The notes beneath the pieces are model-generated. The model saw nothing but the letters and a program-made list of their open reading frames with translations, searched no databases and was not told where the DNA came from. The position numbers were made by a program, and so were the translations under genes. 64,000 nt of DNA, taken from NCBI GenBank assembly GCA_963711455.1, contig CAVQEH010000010.1:310001-374000 (forward strand), written 5' to 3'. Source of the stretch: DATFVA01 sp963711455 (GTDB taxonomy: Bacteria > Bacteroidota > Ignavibacteria > Ignavibacteriales > Ignavibacteriaceae). Of the stretch, positions 39,001 through 48,038 are shown in pieces. Positions within the stretch are counted from its first letter, which is position 1. Every line of letters begins with the position of its first letter.

Positions 39001-39675
39001 AAATAACCTTGCTTCTCTAACCCATAAATCCATAATTCCGCCGCTGTTCACAAGGTCATCTCTAACAGATTGAATAAAACATGCGTGAGGTTGTGGATGT
39101 GTGTAAGCATCTGCTGAAGCGGTTAGTTCGCCGGTTTTATAATCTACATAATAGTGTCCCTGCGAAGGACCCGAAATTCCGTAAGCCCAATTTAAACCTG
39201 TATTAAACCATTGCGGACTGTTGGGTGCTGCCATCTGGTTAGCAAGCATATACATCATCTCATCGTAAAATGCTTTTGCATCATCTTCGGTATCAAAATA
39301 ATTTGCCTGCCAGCCCCAGTAAGTCCAGCATCCGGCAAGGCGATGAAAAACCTGTCTTGCATCAGTTTCTGAAGAGTATCTTTCTTTCTCAGGTAACTGT
39401 TCTAATTTTTCCAGATCTGCTTTAGAAGGCTGAAGCCAGGAAGGAACACCTTTCTCTCTAACTTTCTTAAGCAGTTTAGGTACCCCTGCTTTCCGAAAGT
39501 ATTTTTGTGCAATAATATCAGTTGCAACTTGTGACCATGAAGCAGGAACAAAAACATCTTCCATGCGAAAAACAATCGATCCATCGGGATTCTTTATCTC
39601 ACTCGTCCTCTTTTCAAATTCATTGGCTGATAAAGGATCCTGTCCGTCTGTCGTATAAAATCTTTTAATCTGCAT
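36082..39675 (-). CDS. nrdJ: Adenosylcobalamin-dependent (class II) ribonucleotide reductase
   Basis: Reduces ribonucleotides to deoxyribonucleotides using B12 to make the thiyl radical, so it needs no oxygen. 1197 residues. The active-site segment NPCSEYMFLDDTACNLASLN carries the Asn-Cys-Glu triad; the partner cysteine is in PHACFIQSV; the C-terminus has paired cysteines (CTEC, CLKC, CMTCGSTSGC) typical of the redox/zinc tail. The upstream 517 bp is non-coding and AT-rich; no cobalamin riboswitch or clear NrdR box was recognised. Own terminator downstream. Confidence 0.95.
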   Translation of the reverse strand: MQIKRFYTTDGQDPLSANEFEKRTSEIKNPDGSIVFRMEDVFVPASWSQVATDIIAQKYFRKAGVPKLLKKVREKGVPSWLQPSKADLEKLEQLPEKERYSSETDARQVFHRLAGCWTYWGWQANYFDTEDDAKAFYDEMMYMLANQMAAPNSPQWFNTGLNWAYGISGPSQGHYYVDYKTGELTASADAYTHPQPHACFIQSVRDDLVNSGGIMDLWVREARLFKYGSGTGSNFSEIRGADEPLSGGGKSSGLMSFLKIGDRSAGAIKSGGTTRRAAKMVTLDLDHPDIEEYINWKVVEEQKVASLVAGSNLCNYHLNAIMKACYDEHPENDRFNKNFNKKLKHAVLEARRAQIPNNYIERVIQLAKLGFKSIEFPVYDVDWNSESYITVSGQNSNNSIRVTNEFMEAVQNDGDWNLYWRIEKKRAKKENRKPKPCDTLKAKELFDEISYAAWSCADPGAQFHTTINEWHTCPNDGEIKASNPCSEYMFLDDTACNLASLNLVKFYDPLTKNFLIESFRHSTRLWTIVLEISVLMAQFPSKEIAQLSYNFRTLGLGYANLGSLLMLQGIPYDSNEGFAICGALTAIMHMTAYAASAELAKEAGPFNKYENNKDAMLRVIRNHRRAAYNVPNDEYEGLSIYPVGINPKHCPSDLLKAAREDADLALEMGTLHGFRNAQVTVIAPTGTIGLVMDCDTTGVEPDFALVKFKKLAGGGYFKIINQCIPPALERLGYNKDQIHEIVKYAKGSGSLEGCPYINHESLKAKGFNDEALAKIERALPSVFELSFAFNKFTLGTDFLIKKLNISEDEYDSYDFNLLTTLGFSKQEIASANDYVCGTMTVEGAPFLKHEHYPVFDCANKCGKKGTRFIRPIAHIRMMASAQPFISGAISKTINLPNQASVDDIKDAYIQSWKLGIKANALYRDGSKLSQPLNSISEEELESLIEDKENNDIIKVAEKIIHRYIAKRRRLPDRRTGYTQKAKINGQSVYIRTGEYDNGQLGEIFIDMHREGAAFRSLLNCFAISISLGLQHGVPLEEFVDAFVFTRFEPSGIVTGNEKIKMATSVIDYIFRELAVNYLGRNDLAHVDKDDLKSKASHGIVKKIVEPEFESEEIVSERLVELDKDEDDLYSYSRSAKEVKIRRHPESFSQKNNMTTKIKRAIEAGYTGDICTECQSITMVRNGTCLKCMTCGSTSGCS

Positions 39676-40192
39676 TAAATACTCCCGCTCTTAATGTGAA
39701 TCATTAGTTTAATTTTCTTCTTTGATTGTAAATGGAATAATCTCAATGTTATTATTTTTAAAATAAACTTCTTGTAATAATTCTGCCGTGTATTTTACAT
39801 TCTTCATTAAGGATAAATTGGTTTGAAATTTTTAGTTGCGACTGATCGGAAACTAAAAAATTTTTTTCTGAAAGAAAATATATTAGAGAAAAAAATTTTT
39901 TGCCTGAATCAACTACATTACAAACATCATTAAATTTTTTTTTAAAAACAAAAAAGAAATTTTTTAAAATAATTTGCATGTCAAATTTATTTTTTTACGG
40001 TACTTTTGTTAAAAATGTTTCTTCAATTATTTATACCTACTTTTGAGTAATTTAGAAAGGTATAAATTCGAAGCTATTATGTTACCTATGATCCAGCCCA
40101 CTTGTAAAATCTTAGATTTTCAAATTCCGTAATTATAATATTTTTAATTTGTGATATAAGTAATTTTTGATATCATTTTAACGGGAGAAAAT
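39676..40192. other. Gene-free 517-bp divergent intergenic region between nrdJ and the ABC operon
   Basis: Very AT-rich with several runs of six or more A or T. It contains one inverted repeat TTTTTAGTT/AACTAAAAA (39829-39837 with 39851-39859) followed by seven T on the plus strand, though no plus-strand gene lies upstream, and two copies of TACTTTTG (40001-40008, 40038-40045). A 73-codon minus-strand open frame here has low-complexity Phe/Lys composition and is not credited. It should hold the promoters of both flanking units. Confidence 0.5.
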
Positions 40193-41113
40193 TTGACTGA
40201 AGAAAAAATTATTGAGGTGAATAACCTTAGTAAGGAATTCAAAGAAATAAAAGCAGTTAATAAATTAAACCTTAATGTTTACAGGAGTGATGTTTTCGGT
40301 TTTCTCGGACCAAACGGTGCGGGCAAAAGTACAACAATCAGAATGCTTCTTTCTCTTATAAACCCTACTGAAGGGGATATTAAAATCTTCGGGAAATCGC
40401 TTAAAAAAGAAAGAAATTTTATTTTAAAACGAATTGGCGCAATAGTGGAGAAACCTGATTTTTATGGTTATTTAAGTGCTTATAAAAATCTTGAAATACT
40501 TGGAAGAATTTCGGGAACAGATGTTTCAAAAAAAAGAATAATGGAAGTGCTGGAACTTGTTGGTTTGGAAAAAAGATACGGTAGCAAAGTAAAAACTTTT
40601 TCTCACGGTATGAAGCAGCGATTGGGATTAGCCCAGGCTTTGCTCCATGATCCTGATCTTATCATACTTGATGAACCCACAACCGGGCTTGATCCGCAGG
40701 GGATGAAAGAAATTCGTGAACTTATTTTGCATCTTAGCAGAGAGCAGCAAAAAACACTGTTTCTTTCATCTCATATTTTATACGAAGTAGAACTTGTTGC
40801 AAACAGGATGATCATTATTAATAAAGGGAAAACAGTTGTGGAAGGTTACGTTAATGATCTCCTTAATGCGAATAAATTGAAAGTTACTTTTGAGGTTAGT
40901 GATTCCGAAAAAGCTAAAAGCATAATTGCAGGAACGGATTTCATAAATGATCTCGATACAATTGTAAACAACACAATGATTTTCACTTTACCTTCCGAAA
41001 AAATTGCGTCGTTGAATAAGTATTTTATTGAAAATAAAATAAATGTCAGTGCTGTTATTCCAACAAGATCCCTTGAAGAATATTTCCTAAATATTACAGA
41101 GAAAGCTTCTTAA
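40193..41113 (+). CDS. ABC transporter ATP-binding protein (ABC-2 exporter)
   Basis: 306 residues, TTG start after GGGAG. Walker A GPNGAGKST, signature FSHGMKQRLGLAQ, Walker B LIILDEPTTGLD and the switch His (SSHIL) are present, followed by the roughly 90-residue C-terminal extension common in CcmA/BcrA-type ATPases. Abuts its permease (no gap), so the two form one exporter. The substrate is not evident. Confidence 0.9.
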   Translation: MTEEKIIEVNNLSKEFKEIKAVNKLNLNVYRSDVFGFLGPNGAGKSTTIRMLLSLINPTEGDIKIFGKSLKKERNFILKRIGAIVEKPDFYGYLSAYKNLEILGRISGTDVSKKRIMEVLELVGLEKRYGSKVKTFSHGMKQRLGLAQALLHDPDLIILDEPTTGLDPQGMKEIRELILHLSREQQKTLFLSSHILYEVELVANRMIIINKGKTVVEGYVNDLLNANKLKVTFEVSDSEKAKSIIAGTDFINDLDTIVNNTMIFTLPSEKIASLNKYFIENKINVSAVIPTRSLEEYFLNITEKAS

Positions 41114-41953
41114 ATGATCACACTAATAAATATTGAACTTTATAAAATATTTAAAAAATGGCGGACGTACATAGGATTCCTGGTCATCGCAGTTATAGTT
41201 CCTGTAATTAATTTTGCAATGCTTGCTGAAGGAGAAAAGTCTCTTGATTTTATGACGAGAAACCTTCAGCAGTCATTTGTATTTGTAGGCAATTTATTAA
41301 ATGGATATCTTGTTTCCTATTTTATACTCGTGAGCCTTTCAGTGCATATACCGTTTCTTATCACACTTGTAGCCGGCGATTTGCTTGCAGGTGAATCCAC
41401 GGCAGGGACATACCGTGTTTTAGTTACACGACCGGTATCAAGGATGGATATTGTATCTTCAAAATTTATTGCGGGATTTATTTATACAGCTTTACTTGTT
41501 TTGTGGCTGGCAATTATGAGTCTTGGAATCGGTATTATTATTTTTGGTGTAGGTGAGCTAATTACAATTAAAAGCAGTGGAATAATTATTTTTGCGGGGA
41601 ATGATGTTCTTTGGAGATTTTTAGGCGCCTACGGGTTTGCTATACTTAGTATGACTGTTGTTACGGCTCTTGCGTTTCTTTTTTCTTCTCTGGTTGAAAA
41701 TGCAATCGGTCCTATTATTTCTACGATGGCTGTGATAATAGTATTTTTAATTATATCAGCAATCCAGATTAGTTTTTTTCAGAAGATTGAACCATATCTT
41801 TTCACAACGTATATGTCTTCATGGAGATTGTTTTTTGATGATCCCGTAGATTATGCCGCTGTAATTAAATCCATTGCGATCTTATTGGGACACATTATAG
41901 TATTATTTGGTGTAACCGCCATCATCTTTAAGAGAAAAGATATCCTTACATAA
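41114..41953 (+). CDS. ABC-2 family permease
   Basis: 279 residues with about six hydrophobic segments: TM1 near 20-38, a pair near 62-95, and further spans near 118-142, 165-190, 200-225 and 255-275. ELYKIFKKWRTYIG and GESTAGTYRVLVTRPVSR are typical of ABC-2 permeases. It begins directly after the ATPase stop codon. Confidence 0.88.
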   Translation: MITLINIELYKIFKKWRTYIGFLVIAVIVPVINFAMLAEGEKSLDFMTRNLQQSFVFVGNLLNGYLVSYFILVSLSVHIPFLITLVAGDLLAGESTAGTYRVLVTRPVSRMDIVSSKFIAGFIYTALLVLWLAIMSLGIGIIIFGVGELITIKSSGIIIFAGNDVLWRFLGAYGFAILSMTVVTALAFLFSSLVENAIGPIISTMAVIIVFLIISAIQISFFQKIEPYLFTTYMSSWRLFFDDPVDYAAVIKSIAILLGHIIVLFGVTAIIFKRKDILT

Positions 41954-41977
41954 CAGGATTTTAAAAAGGAGCTTAAA

Positions 41978-42676
41978 TTGAAAAGTATCATCTTTCTTTT
42001 TTTTATTACTGTAATTTGTTTTGCGCAGAACAAGAAATCAGATGAAATTCTTGATACTGTTAAAGAAAACTTTAACAAAGTAAAAGATTATGAGGTTAAG
42101 GTTAATATTAAGGTAGCTGTTAATTTTTTGAAAGTTCCCGAAGCACAAGCGATAATTTATTATAAGCAGCCGGATAAAATTAAATTGAAGTCCGAAGGTT
42201 TTGCAATGCTTCCGAAAGAAGGACTCAATTTTTCCCCTGTAAGTTTTTTAACCGGGGATTATACTTCAATTTTTGATAAAGAAGAAGATGTTGATGGAAA
42301 TCCCTGTTACCTTATAAAAGTTATTCCTCTTGGTGATAAAAGTGATTTGATCCTGACAAACTTATGGATAGACAAAAGTAAATTTATTATAAGAAAGATA
42401 GAATCTACAACGAAAACCAATGGAACATTTTCTATTGATCTTAATTATAATGACAATTTAAAATACCCGCTCCCTTCTTCAATGATTTTTACATTTAATG
42501 TGCAGAAGATGGAACTGCCGAAAGGTATAACCGGGGATATCGACGAGATGAATCAATCTGAAAAAGATAAAAAAGATAAAAGCAAAACGACTTCGGGTAA
42601 AGTTTATGTGACTTATTCAGACTATAAAGTTAATATTATTTTGCCCGACAGCATTTTTGCAGAAGATAAAAAATAA
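41978..42676 (+). CDS. LolA-like outer-membrane lipoprotein carrier-family protein
   Basis: 232 residues, TTG start after AAGGAG. Signal peptide (KSIIFLFFITVICFAQ), then a LolA-type beta-barrel half: conserved features are the KDYEVKVNIKVAVNFLKVPEAQAIIYYKQPDKIKLKSEGF-type strands and LTNLWIDKSKFIIRKIE. It could carry a lipid or lipoprotein for the ABC exporter 24 bp upstream (inference). The similarity is at fold level only. Confidence 0.65.
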   Translation: MKSIIFLFFITVICFAQNKKSDEILDTVKENFNKVKDYEVKVNIKVAVNFLKVPEAQAIIYYKQPDKIKLKSEGFAMLPKEGLNFSPVSFLTGDYTSIFDKEEDVDGNPCYLIKVIPLGDKSDLILTNLWIDKSKFIIRKIESTTKTNGTFSIDLNYNDNLKYPLPSSMIFTFNVQKMELPKGITGDIDEMNQSEKDKKDKSKTTSGKVYVTYSDYKVNIILPDSIFAEDKK

Positions 42677-42716
42677 AAACCAGAAAATATTTTTTAGGAA
42701 TCGGCAGATCAATAAA

Positions 42717-43976
42717 TTAATCGGAATATTTCTTAAAAATAACCGATGTATTATGCCCTCCAAACCCGAAGGCATTACTGAGAGCTATATTTACTTCTCT
42801 TTCCTGCGGTTTGTTAAAAGTATAATTAAGATCGCATTCGGGATCTGGGTGTTGAAAATTTATTGTTGGTGGAATTTTATTATTTTGAATTGCAAGTATG
42901 GAAGCAATAGCTTCAACTGCACCTGCCGCACCCAGCAAATGACCCGTCATACTTTTTGTAGAAGATAAATTAATTTTATAAGCAGAATCTCCGAATACTT
43001 TTTTGACTGCTTTAGTCTCGCCAATATCTCCAAGAGTGGTGGCAGTCCCGTGCATATTGATGTAATCAATTTCTTCAGGTTTTATCCCGGCATTTTTAAT
43101 GGCCATTTCCATAGAAAGAATTGCCCCGATTCCTTCAGGGTGCGGTGCAGTAATATGATATGCGTCAGCAGAAAGTCCCATAGCTAAAACTTCCGCATAA
43201 ATTTTAGCTCCTCTTTTCTTCGCATGTTCAAGCTCTTCAAGAATCAGGCTGCCTCCGCCTTCTCCCATAACAAATCCATCCCTGGTTGCATCAAAGGGTC
43301 TGCTTGCAGTTTCAGGTGAATCATTTCTTGTGGATAAAGCTTTTGATGCATTAAAGCCGGCGATGCCTAATTCGGTTATTGCTGCTTCACTTCCTCCTGT
43401 TAAAATCATATCTGAAGTTCCATGTTTAATCAGGAGAAATGCATCAATCATATTATTATTAGCAGTAGCACATGCAGAAACTATACAATAGTTCGGTCCT
43501 CTGAATCCATACTGAATAGAAATATATCCTGCAGCTATATCGGGAATCATCATAGGTATAAAGAAAGGAGAAACACGCTTCGGGCCTTCATCATGACTTA
43601 TTATGGATTGCTGGTAAAAGGTTTCTATTCCACCAATTCCGCTGCCGTATATTACTCCGATTCTGGATTTTTCCTCATCTGATAATTCTGCTGGTTTTAT
43701 ATTTCCATCTTCAAGTGCCTGTCCGGCAGATGCAAGAGCATATTGGGCGTATCTATCAAGACGGCGCGAAGTTTTTTTGTCTAAATAATTTAATGGATCG
43801 AATCCTTTTACTTCACATGCAAATTTTGTATCAAACCTGGAAGTATCAAAACTTGTTATTAAGGCTGAGCCGCTTTTCCCTAACATCATATTTTCCCAGA
43901 ATTCGACAGGCGTTAATCCTATAGGAGTAATTGCACCCATTCCTGTAATAACAACTCTTCTGTTAGTTTCTGCCAT
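42717..43976 (-). CDS. fabF: 3-oxoacyl-ACP synthase II
   Basis: Condensing enzyme of fatty-acid elongation; 419 residues. Catalytic Cys169 (VSACATANN), His309 (INMHGTATTLGD) and His346 (STKSMTGHLLGAAG) form the Cys-His-His triad, and the C-terminal NAFGFGGHN loop is intact. No other fab gene is adjacent. It is the last of a minus-strand run of three genes; 96 bp separate it from the GNAT gene. Confidence 0.95.
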   Translation of the reverse strand: MAETNRRVVITGMGAITPIGLTPVEFWENMMLGKSGSALITSFDTSRFDTKFACEVKGFDPLNYLDKKTSRRLDRYAQYALASAGQALEDGNIKPAELSDEEKSRIGVIYGSGIGGIETFYQQSIISHDEGPKRVSPFFIPMMIPDIAAGYISIQYGFRGPNYCIVSACATANNNMIDAFLLIKHGTSDMILTGGSEAAITELGIAGFNASKALSTRNDSPETASRPFDATRDGFVMGEGGGSLILEELEHAKKRGAKIYAEVLAMGLSADAYHITAPHPEGIGAILSMEMAIKNAGIKPEEIDYINMHGTATTLGDIGETKAVKKVFGDSAYKINLSSTKSMTGHLLGAAGAVEAIASILAIQNNKIPPTINFQHPDPECDLNYTFNKPQEREVNIALSNAFGFGGHNTSVIFKKYSD

Positions 43977-44072
43977 ATTTATATTTTCCTGTTTTTATTT
44001 GCAGTTACTAAGATTTATAAAGATAGAAAATTAAACCGTAAAGATAAAAACTTTTTATGACAAACCGGTCTA

Positions 44073-44561
44073 TCATTTATTAGAAAAATTATCTTCATTT
44101 AAGCGGAAGACTACCCAGTCCTCCATTGGTTTTGCCCCGATACTTTTGTAAAAATCAATTGCCGGCTTATTCCAGTTGAGCACAACCCATTCAATTCTAC
44201 CGCAATTTTTATTTTTTGCCAGTTCGATTAAATAATTAAGAAGTGCTTTCCCTATTCCTTTATTCCGAAATGCAGGCCGGACATATAAATCCTCAAGATA
44301 TATTCCGGGCTTCCCTTTGAAGGTAGAAAAGTTGTAAAAGAAAAGTGCCTGTCCGGCAAGTTTGCCTTCATATTCTGCAAAAACGACTTCGGCATATTTA
44401 ACTTTACCGAAGAGATTTTCTTTCAATACTGATTCGTCGGCAGTAACCGTCTGATCAAGTTTTTCATATACAGAAAGTTCTTTAATCAATGTTAATATCT
44501 GGGGAATATCATTTTGAGTAGTCTCACGTAATATCAATTTTTCATTAATTCGTTTTATCAA
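44073..44561 (-). CDS. GNAT N-acetyltransferase, diamine/thialysine acetyltransferase-like
   Basis: 162 residues, one GNAT domain. The acetyl-CoA loop LEDLYVRPAFRNKGIGKALL and the following VLNWNKPAIDFYKSIGA match the SSAT-like subgroup (spermidine/spermine or thialysine N-acetyltransferase). The exact amine substrate cannot be told. Eighteen bp after the PAP2 gene, same strand. Confidence 0.83.
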   Translation of the reverse strand: MIKRINEKLILRETTQNDIPQILTLIKELSVYEKLDQTVTADESVLKENLFGKVKYAEVVFAEYEGKLAGQALFFYNFSTFKGKPGIYLEDLYVRPAFRNKGIGKALLNYLIELAKNKNCGRIEWVVLNWNKPAIDFYKSIGAKPMEDWVVFRLNEDNFSNK

Positions 44562-44579
44562 AAACGCTCCTTAATTATT

Positions 44580-45140
44580 TTATGAATTTCCATTCTCTTG
44601 AAATTTTGTATTTAGTTGTATTGCAAAAATCGAGAAGATATATCCCAAGGCAAAACCCAATATCGCACCTCCCAGTATATCCGAAGGATAATGCAAGCCT
44701 AAATAAACTCTTGAAATGGCAACCAGGGATGCAGTTATGAATAAAACCCATTTTAAATCCGGATATAACCTGTAGTAAAAGGTTGCAGCAGCAAAATTGT
44801 TCAATGCATGATTAGATGGAAAGGAATAAGAGCCTGTGCAGCCTAAAGGAGTTATTGCATCAGTTAAAGCGTTACAAGGTCTGATGCGTTGAGTTATTTC
44901 TTTAAGTATATGATATCCTGTTTGATCAGAAAAAATAATTAAAATGATTACACCAATTGCAGCAATTTTACCTTTTGTTCCACCCTTAAAAAAACTAATT
45001 CCAAGAAGGATGATGTACGCTATATACCAGTTGTTTACATTTGTAATTATAGAAAAAAACTTATCGAGGAATCCTGCTGATAATGTATGATTGAAAAAAT
45101 AAAAAACAGAAAGATCAATTGAATAAAAGAAATCGGTCAT
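44580..45140 (-). CDS. PAP2-family membrane phosphatase (undecaprenyl-pyrophosphatase-like)
   Basis: 186 residues, six predicted membrane spans. PAP2 motifs: KEITQRIRP, FPSNHA (Asn in place of the commoner Gly) and RVYLGLHYPSD. The size and motifs resemble BcrC-type undecaprenyl-pyrophosphate phosphatases, which recycle the cell-wall carrier lipid; other lipid phosphates remain possible. Confidence 0.82.
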   Translation of the reverse strand: MTDFFYSIDLSVFYFFNHTLSAGFLDKFFSIITNVNNWYIAYIILLGISFFKGGTKGKIAAIGVIILIIFSDQTGYHILKEITQRIRPCNALTDAITPLGCTGSYSFPSNHALNNFAAATFYYRLYPDLKWVLFITASLVAISRVYLGLHYPSDILGGAILGFALGYIFSIFAIQLNTKFQENGNS

Positions 45141-45274
45141 TTTGGGAATTTTCTTAAAAATAATTATAACAAATATAAATATATCAATATTGGATTAATG
45201 GTAAACAATAGCCGAAGGATTAGTGAGTAAAATAATTGAAAAACAGCCAAATTCAGCCAAAAGGGTAAAAAAGG

Positions 45275-45361
45275 ATGAATAAAAAGGAATTCTTTAGTAA
45301 CTTTCTATTGTGGATTTTGAGTGTTCTAATAATGATCTATTTATCAGATATTTTGGTGTGA
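45275..45361 (+). CDS. Possible 28-residue single-span membrane peptide
   Basis: ATG 45275 to TGA 45361 encodes a 28-residue peptide: a short charged N-terminus (MNKKEFF) and one hydrophobic stretch (NFLLWILSVLIMIYLSDILV). It ends 28 bp before the hybrid kinase start. A weak AAGGG lies upstream. No homologue is known to me; it may be a chance frame. Confidence 0.25.
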   Translation: MNKKEFFSNFLLWILSVLIMIYLSDILV

Positions 45362-45389
45362 TATTTGATCGATTATATGGCAAAGGCAT

Positions 45390-48038
45390 ATGCTTATGAA
45401 TAAAAATTCACATTTTTCTGATTTGTTCAATCGGACACTAATCTTTTCGAATGAACGGGGAGAGTTACTTAGAAAAGAATCCAAGGAACAATTAGTTGCT
45501 CCCTTAAAAATCCTTGCCTTTCTTATTGCAGTTTCCGGTCTTTTTGCAATGATTTTTGAGGTAAGACATTTTTCCCAATTTTCCTTTAATGTGTATTTTA
45601 CCCGGCTTACCTCAACATTCATTGCTTTCATAATACTACTGTTACTGAATACGAAAATCGGTAAAAAATATCCCGTTATTCTGGTACACATTTTACTGCT
45701 TGTAATAATTCTTTCCTCGGGGTATATGATTCTTCTTATACCTTCCACTTTAGTTGTAAATGCACAGATAGTTGCCCTGATGATTTTTACATCTGCACTC
45801 TTTTTAAGCTGGGATGTTAAAAACCAGATTATTGTTGCTATTTATTATAATTTAGTCTTTGCCATAGCTATCCTGGTTAATGATTCGAAAATTTATTTTC
45901 TTCCCAATATGTTCGAATCTGTAATCTTTGTTTTATTCTTAAGTGTTGTCTCAGTAATAGGGAGTGCCGTTAATTTTAGACTTAGAATGGAGGTTGCAGA
46001 TAAATCTTATTTAACATCCTTATCCGAAAAGAAATATCATTCAATTTTTGATAACTCGCTTGAAGGCATGTTCCAGACAAGTTATGATGGTAAATTTATT
46101 ACGTTAAATAAAAGCTTTGCCAAAATTCTCGGTTATGAAAGCATAGAAGAATTAATGGAGCATAGTCTTACTACAGATATTTATAAAGATAGTCAGGAAC
46201 GAATAAGACTTGTAGAAATTTTGAAAGAAAAGAGAGGCGTTCAAAATTACACCGTTGTCTTAAAGAAAAAGGATGGTTCCGATATTATAGCGAGATTAAA
46301 CGACCGGATGATAGAAGATGAATTAACAGGGAACATTTATTTTGAGGGAAGCATTCAGGATATATCCAAGGAAGTTCAGGAAGAAAACAAAAGAAAAAAA
46401 GCCGAATTAAATCTTCGGGATGAAAAGATGAGGGCTGACAAGCTTGCAAAGGAAGCTCAAAAATTAAACATAATTAAAAGTCAGTTCCTTGCAAATATGA
46501 GCCACGAAATACGCACACCGATGAATGGAATAATCGGATATCTTACTTTGATTGAAAAAGATGTTTATGATTCTAAGGAAGAAATGAAACAGTTTGCTCT
46601 TGGTGCGAAACAATCGGCAGAGTCTCTTCTTGAAATAATAAATGATATTCTTGATCTCTCTAAAATCGAATCCGGAAAGATTGAACTTGAAGAAAAAAAT
46701 ATTAATCTGAATAAAATAATTGATGATTCTGTTGCTATCCTTCTTGCACGGGCTGAAGAAAAAGGGTTGAAAATTAAAAAAGTTATTTCTATGGATACTC
46801 CCATAAATCTGAAAGGCGATAGCACAAGGTTAAGGCAGATATTTGTTAACCTTGTAAGCAATGCAATTAAATTTACAACACGTGGGGTAATTGAAATCAC
46901 CGTTTATTGTAAGGATAAGGGAATCGATGAAGTTACACTATACATTACCGTAAAAGATTCGGGTTTAGGCATTCCTGAGAACAGAATCAAAGACCTTTTC
47001 AAACCCTTTTCACAGGTAGATGATTTGGCCACAAGAAAATTTGGAGGAACGGGATTAGGTCTTGTTATATGTAAAGAATTTGTCAATCTCATGGGGGGTG
47101 AAATTGGGGTAGAGAGTAATTCGGGTAGAGGGAGCACGTTTTATTTTACTGTTAAATTGAAGACACAAAAAATCCAGGAAGCTTATAATGAGAATGAGAT
47201 GTCGAAAATTTATGAATTCCAGGGCTTTAAATCTGTGAACACTGTAAATCTGAAAGCATTAAATCATATCAGGAAGAATTACAGAATATTACTTGCTGAA
47301 GACAATGTGGTTAATCAAAAAATTGCCTTAAAAATATTATCAGATCATGGCTTTAAAACTCAGGCAGTTGCTAATGGTTTTGAGGCAATAGGAGAAGTTG
47401 TTAAAGGAATTTATGACCTTATTTTAATGGATGTACAAATGCCGGGAATGGATGGATTTGCTACAACAATTCAAATAAGAAAGCTTGATAGTAATATCGG
47501 AAAGATCCCGATAATCGCCTTAACTGCACATGCTATGCACGGAAATAAGGAAAAATGTTTTGCAGCAGGAATGAATGAATACATAACAAAACCATTATCC
47601 GGCGATGAGCTCATTGTTAAGATAGATAAATTGTTAAAAATTGATGACCCCGTTGAAGAAACTGAAAATATTAATAGAAATCCGGAAGAGGGTGAAAATG
47701 GTGTTTTCGACTTTGTACAACTGGATAAAATGAGTATGGGCAGTAAGGAATTCCAGGAGGATTTACTATCTACTTTCTTAGAGGATGTAGCAGTCAGGTA
47801 CAGAAAACTCGAAGAATGGACTCAGGGCAAAAATATTGAAAAGATTGTAAATGAAGCCCACACCATTAAGGGCGCAAGTTCATCCATAGGTGCAGTTAAA
47901 ATAGCCGAAGAAGCGCTTGCAATTGAGCTCTCCGGCAAACACAATGATCTGGCAAATGTGGTTGAAAGACTACAGAAAATGGAAAAATTAATCTCAGAAA
48001 CCAAACAGGTTATAGATGAATACTTGGTTAAAGGCTAA
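45390..48038 (+). CDS. Hybrid sensor histidine kinase (membrane-PAS-HisKA-HATPase-REC-HPt)
   Basis: 882 residues. An N-terminal multi-span membrane region (about 30-195, roughly six hydrophobic segments), a PAS domain (about 215-325), a coiled coil, HisKA with His372 (SHEIRTPMNG), HATPase_c (N box NLVSNAIKF, DSGLGI, GGTGLGLVICKEF), a receiver domain with phospho-acceptor Asp681 (LILMDVQMPGMDGF) and Lys in YITKPL, and a C-terminal HPt with His824 (EAHTIKGASSSIGA). It is thus a full phosphorelay in one chain; the output response regulator is not in the window. An alternative ATG at 45396 is possible. Its stop overlaps the stop of rocD on the other strand. Confidence 0.93.
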   Translation: MLMNKNSHFSDLFNRTLIFSNERGELLRKESKEQLVAPLKILAFLIAVSGLFAMIFEVRHFSQFSFNVYFTRLTSTFIAFIILLLLNTKIGKKYPVILVHILLLVIILSSGYMILLIPSTLVVNAQIVALMIFTSALFLSWDVKNQIIVAIYYNLVFAIAILVNDSKIYFLPNMFESVIFVLFLSVVSVIGSAVNFRLRMEVADKSYLTSLSEKKYHSIFDNSLEGMFQTSYDGKFITLNKSFAKILGYESIEELMEHSLTTDIYKDSQERIRLVEILKEKRGVQNYTVVLKKKDGSDIIARLNDRMIEDELTGNIYFEGSIQDISKEVQEENKRKKAELNLRDEKMRADKLAKEAQKLNIIKSQFLANMSHEIRTPMNGIIGYLTLIEKDVYDSKEEMKQFALGAKQSAESLLEIINDILDLSKIESGKIELEEKNINLNKIIDDSVAILLARAEEKGLKIKKVISMDTPINLKGDSTRLRQIFVNLVSNAIKFTTRGVIEITVYCKDKGIDEVTLYITVKDSGLGIPENRIKDLFKPFSQVDDLATRKFGGTGLGLVICKEFVNLMGGEIGVESNSGRGSTFYFTVKLKTQKIQEAYNENEMSKIYEFQGFKSVNTVNLKALNHIRKNYRILLAEDNVVNQKIALKILSDHGFKTQAVANGFEAIGEVVKGIYDLILMDVQMPGMDGFATTIQIRKLDSNIGKIPIIALTAHAMHGNKEKCFAAGMNEYITKPLSGDELIVKIDKLLKIDDPVEETENINRNPEEGENGVFDFVQLDKMSMGSKEFQEDLLSTFLEDVAVRYRKLEEWTQGKNIEKIVNEAHTIKGASSSIGAVKIAEEALAIELSGKHNDLANVVERLQKMEKLISETKQVIDEYLVKG

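Noticed and set aside
39758..39979. 73-codon minus-strand open frame in the nrdJ upstream gap
   Set aside because: Low-complexity Phe/Lys composition dictated by A/T runs, no ribosome binding site, no recognisable motif.
40001..40045. Two TACTTTTG boxes as Bacteroidota-type promoters for the ABC operon
   Set aside because: Spacing to the nearest upstream TTG is 24 and 29 nt, outside the usual range; listed only as a description of the gap.
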